From assembly GCA_029204225.1 (NCBI GenBank), contig CM055104.1, positions 38,556,527 to 38,620,526 on the forward strand: a stretch of DNA of 64,000 bases. Reading direction: 5' to 3'. The notes under the pieces were generated by a model. It was not told the origin of the DNA. It searched no databases and saw only the letters and a list, made by a program, of their open reading frames with translations. The stretch comes from Diphasiastrum complanatum. Lineage: Eukaryota > Streptophyta > Lycopodiopsida > Lycopodiales > Lycopodiaceae. Position numbers and translations under genes: made by a program. Shown here piece by piece: positions 63,085-64,000 of the stretch. How positions within the stretch are numbered: the first letter of the stretch is position 1; the number at the start of each line of letters is the position of its first letter.

Positions 63085-64000
63085 CCCTCTCAAAGCATGA
63101 TAGCTTGACGACTCCAAGACTGCTCCTTTGTCTCTCGACTAGACCTTTGTAAAAATGTCAACTACCATCTCCTTTGTTCCAATGAAGGTAGTCTGCAACA
63201 TCTTCTTCCCAATCAGATCCCTTATCAAGTGGTACTTGATCGCAATGTGTTTCGTCCTTGAGTAAAACATAGGGTCTTTTGTCAGATGATTGTAGATGTG
63301 TTGTCCATCTGCAAAACTAGAGGTTCATTCCTCATTTCGCCCAGCTCGTCAAGGAACTGTTTGAGCCAAATTATTTCGTTGGCCATCTTTGTTGCTGCAA
63401 CGTACTCTGCTTCGCAGGATGACTGAGCTACAATGGTCTGCTTCTTGCTGACCTAGAGAATTGCTGCACTTGACGCGATGGTGCATCCTCCTGAGACACT
63501 TTTGCGGTCGTCCTTGAGGGATGCCCAGCTAGCATCACTGTAGGAAAGCATTTGGAACCCTGCATCACGACAATAACACAAACCATAATCTTTTGTTAAT
63601 TAAAGATATTGCAAAATTCGTTTTGCAATCTTCCAATGTGTCGAGCCTGGATTCGTGCAGAATTGGCTCATCCTGAACACGACATAAGCAATGTCAGGAC
63701 ATGTGTTATCTACAGGGTACGAAACGATCCTATCAGTTTTCTGTATGGTGTAAACTGCATCAATTCTCTCTCTTCTTCAGTCCTCGAACATTTTTTGTTC
63801 GTCAGTATTGTTCCTACAAGCATTGGAGTATTTGCTCCTTTGCAATTCAGCATCCCAAAATCTTCTAAGATTTTTTGGGTATATCTGGACTGATGAAGGT
63901 ACAATTTACCTCCCTTATAGTCCATGTCAATATGTAATCCAAGGTAACACCTGGATTCTGCCATATCTACAATCTCGAAATGTTTCGAGATATCATTCTT
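63085..64000 (-). mobile_element. Ty1/copia element M: RT end and RNase H, cut by window edge
   Basis: The minus strand reads RCYLGLHIDMDYKGGKLYLH, QSRYTQKILEDFGMLNCKGA and RKLIGSF (RT C-part, 63710-63964). RNase H text follows across shifts: YSDASWASLKDDRKSVSGG, QSSCEAEYVAATKMANEIIW, then KYHLIRDLIGKK and DIFTK near 63140-63250. The protein start lies beyond the right edge. It is upstream of HASTY. Confidence 0.88.

Overview
The window is a plant nuclear locus dominated by one gene. On the minus strand, 21 exons between 61120 and about 5418 rebuild an almost complete HASTY protein (plant exportin-5 orthologue, microRNA pathway) of about 1,216 codons. Coding sequence is only about 3.65 kb of a 55.7 kb gene; the rest is 20 introns, three of them very large (24.3 kb, 11.4 kb and 4.4 kb) and packed with retrotransposons. 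The plant-type HASTY, long TE-filled introns, tRNA-iMet-primed copia elements, chromodomain Ty3 elements and telo-box-like promoter motifs all indicate a land plant. The intron size fits a large-genome, non-angiosperm lineage (fern, lycophyte or gymnosperm), but the sequence alone does not settle which. No bacterial-type operons, CRISPR arrays, tRNA or rRNA genes were seen. || Layout, left to right: LINE A (1-3786, +) and a split LINE fragment B (3787-5086, +) lie just downstream of the HASTY 3' end. Exons 21-16 (5418-10782) follow, with a small copia relic in intron 16. Intron 15 (10783-22136) holds two copies of a palindrome-ended DNA element (P1, P2), a third element with another palindrome type (Q), a decayed copia (J), a promoter-like/LTR-like block, LINE pieces D and E, and a decayed Ty3 element. 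Exons 15-9 occupy 22137-30079. Intron 8 (30080-54428) is a nest of LINE, Ty3 and copia elements, including an internally deleted copia with LTRs, primer site and polypurine tract (K, 47191-51179) and a chromodomain Ty3 carrying a third palindrome-ended element (P3). Exons 8-2 are compact (54429-56651). Exon 1 is at 61010-61120, with a (GA)19 tract and two telo-box-like motifs just upstream. The right edge carries the RT/RNase H end of another copia (M). || The only gene likely to be functional is HASTY; every splice junction reported here keeps frame and uses GT-AG ends. Retroelement open frames are broken by stops, frameshifts or deletions. The most unusual material is the palindrome-ended DNA element family, where copies share an internal core but differ in terminal palindrome type, with at least one paired base change that preserves pairing. 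Also unusual are two perfect snap-back duplications inside copia genes, and two Ty3 fragments that begin at the same nucleotide in unrelated contexts.
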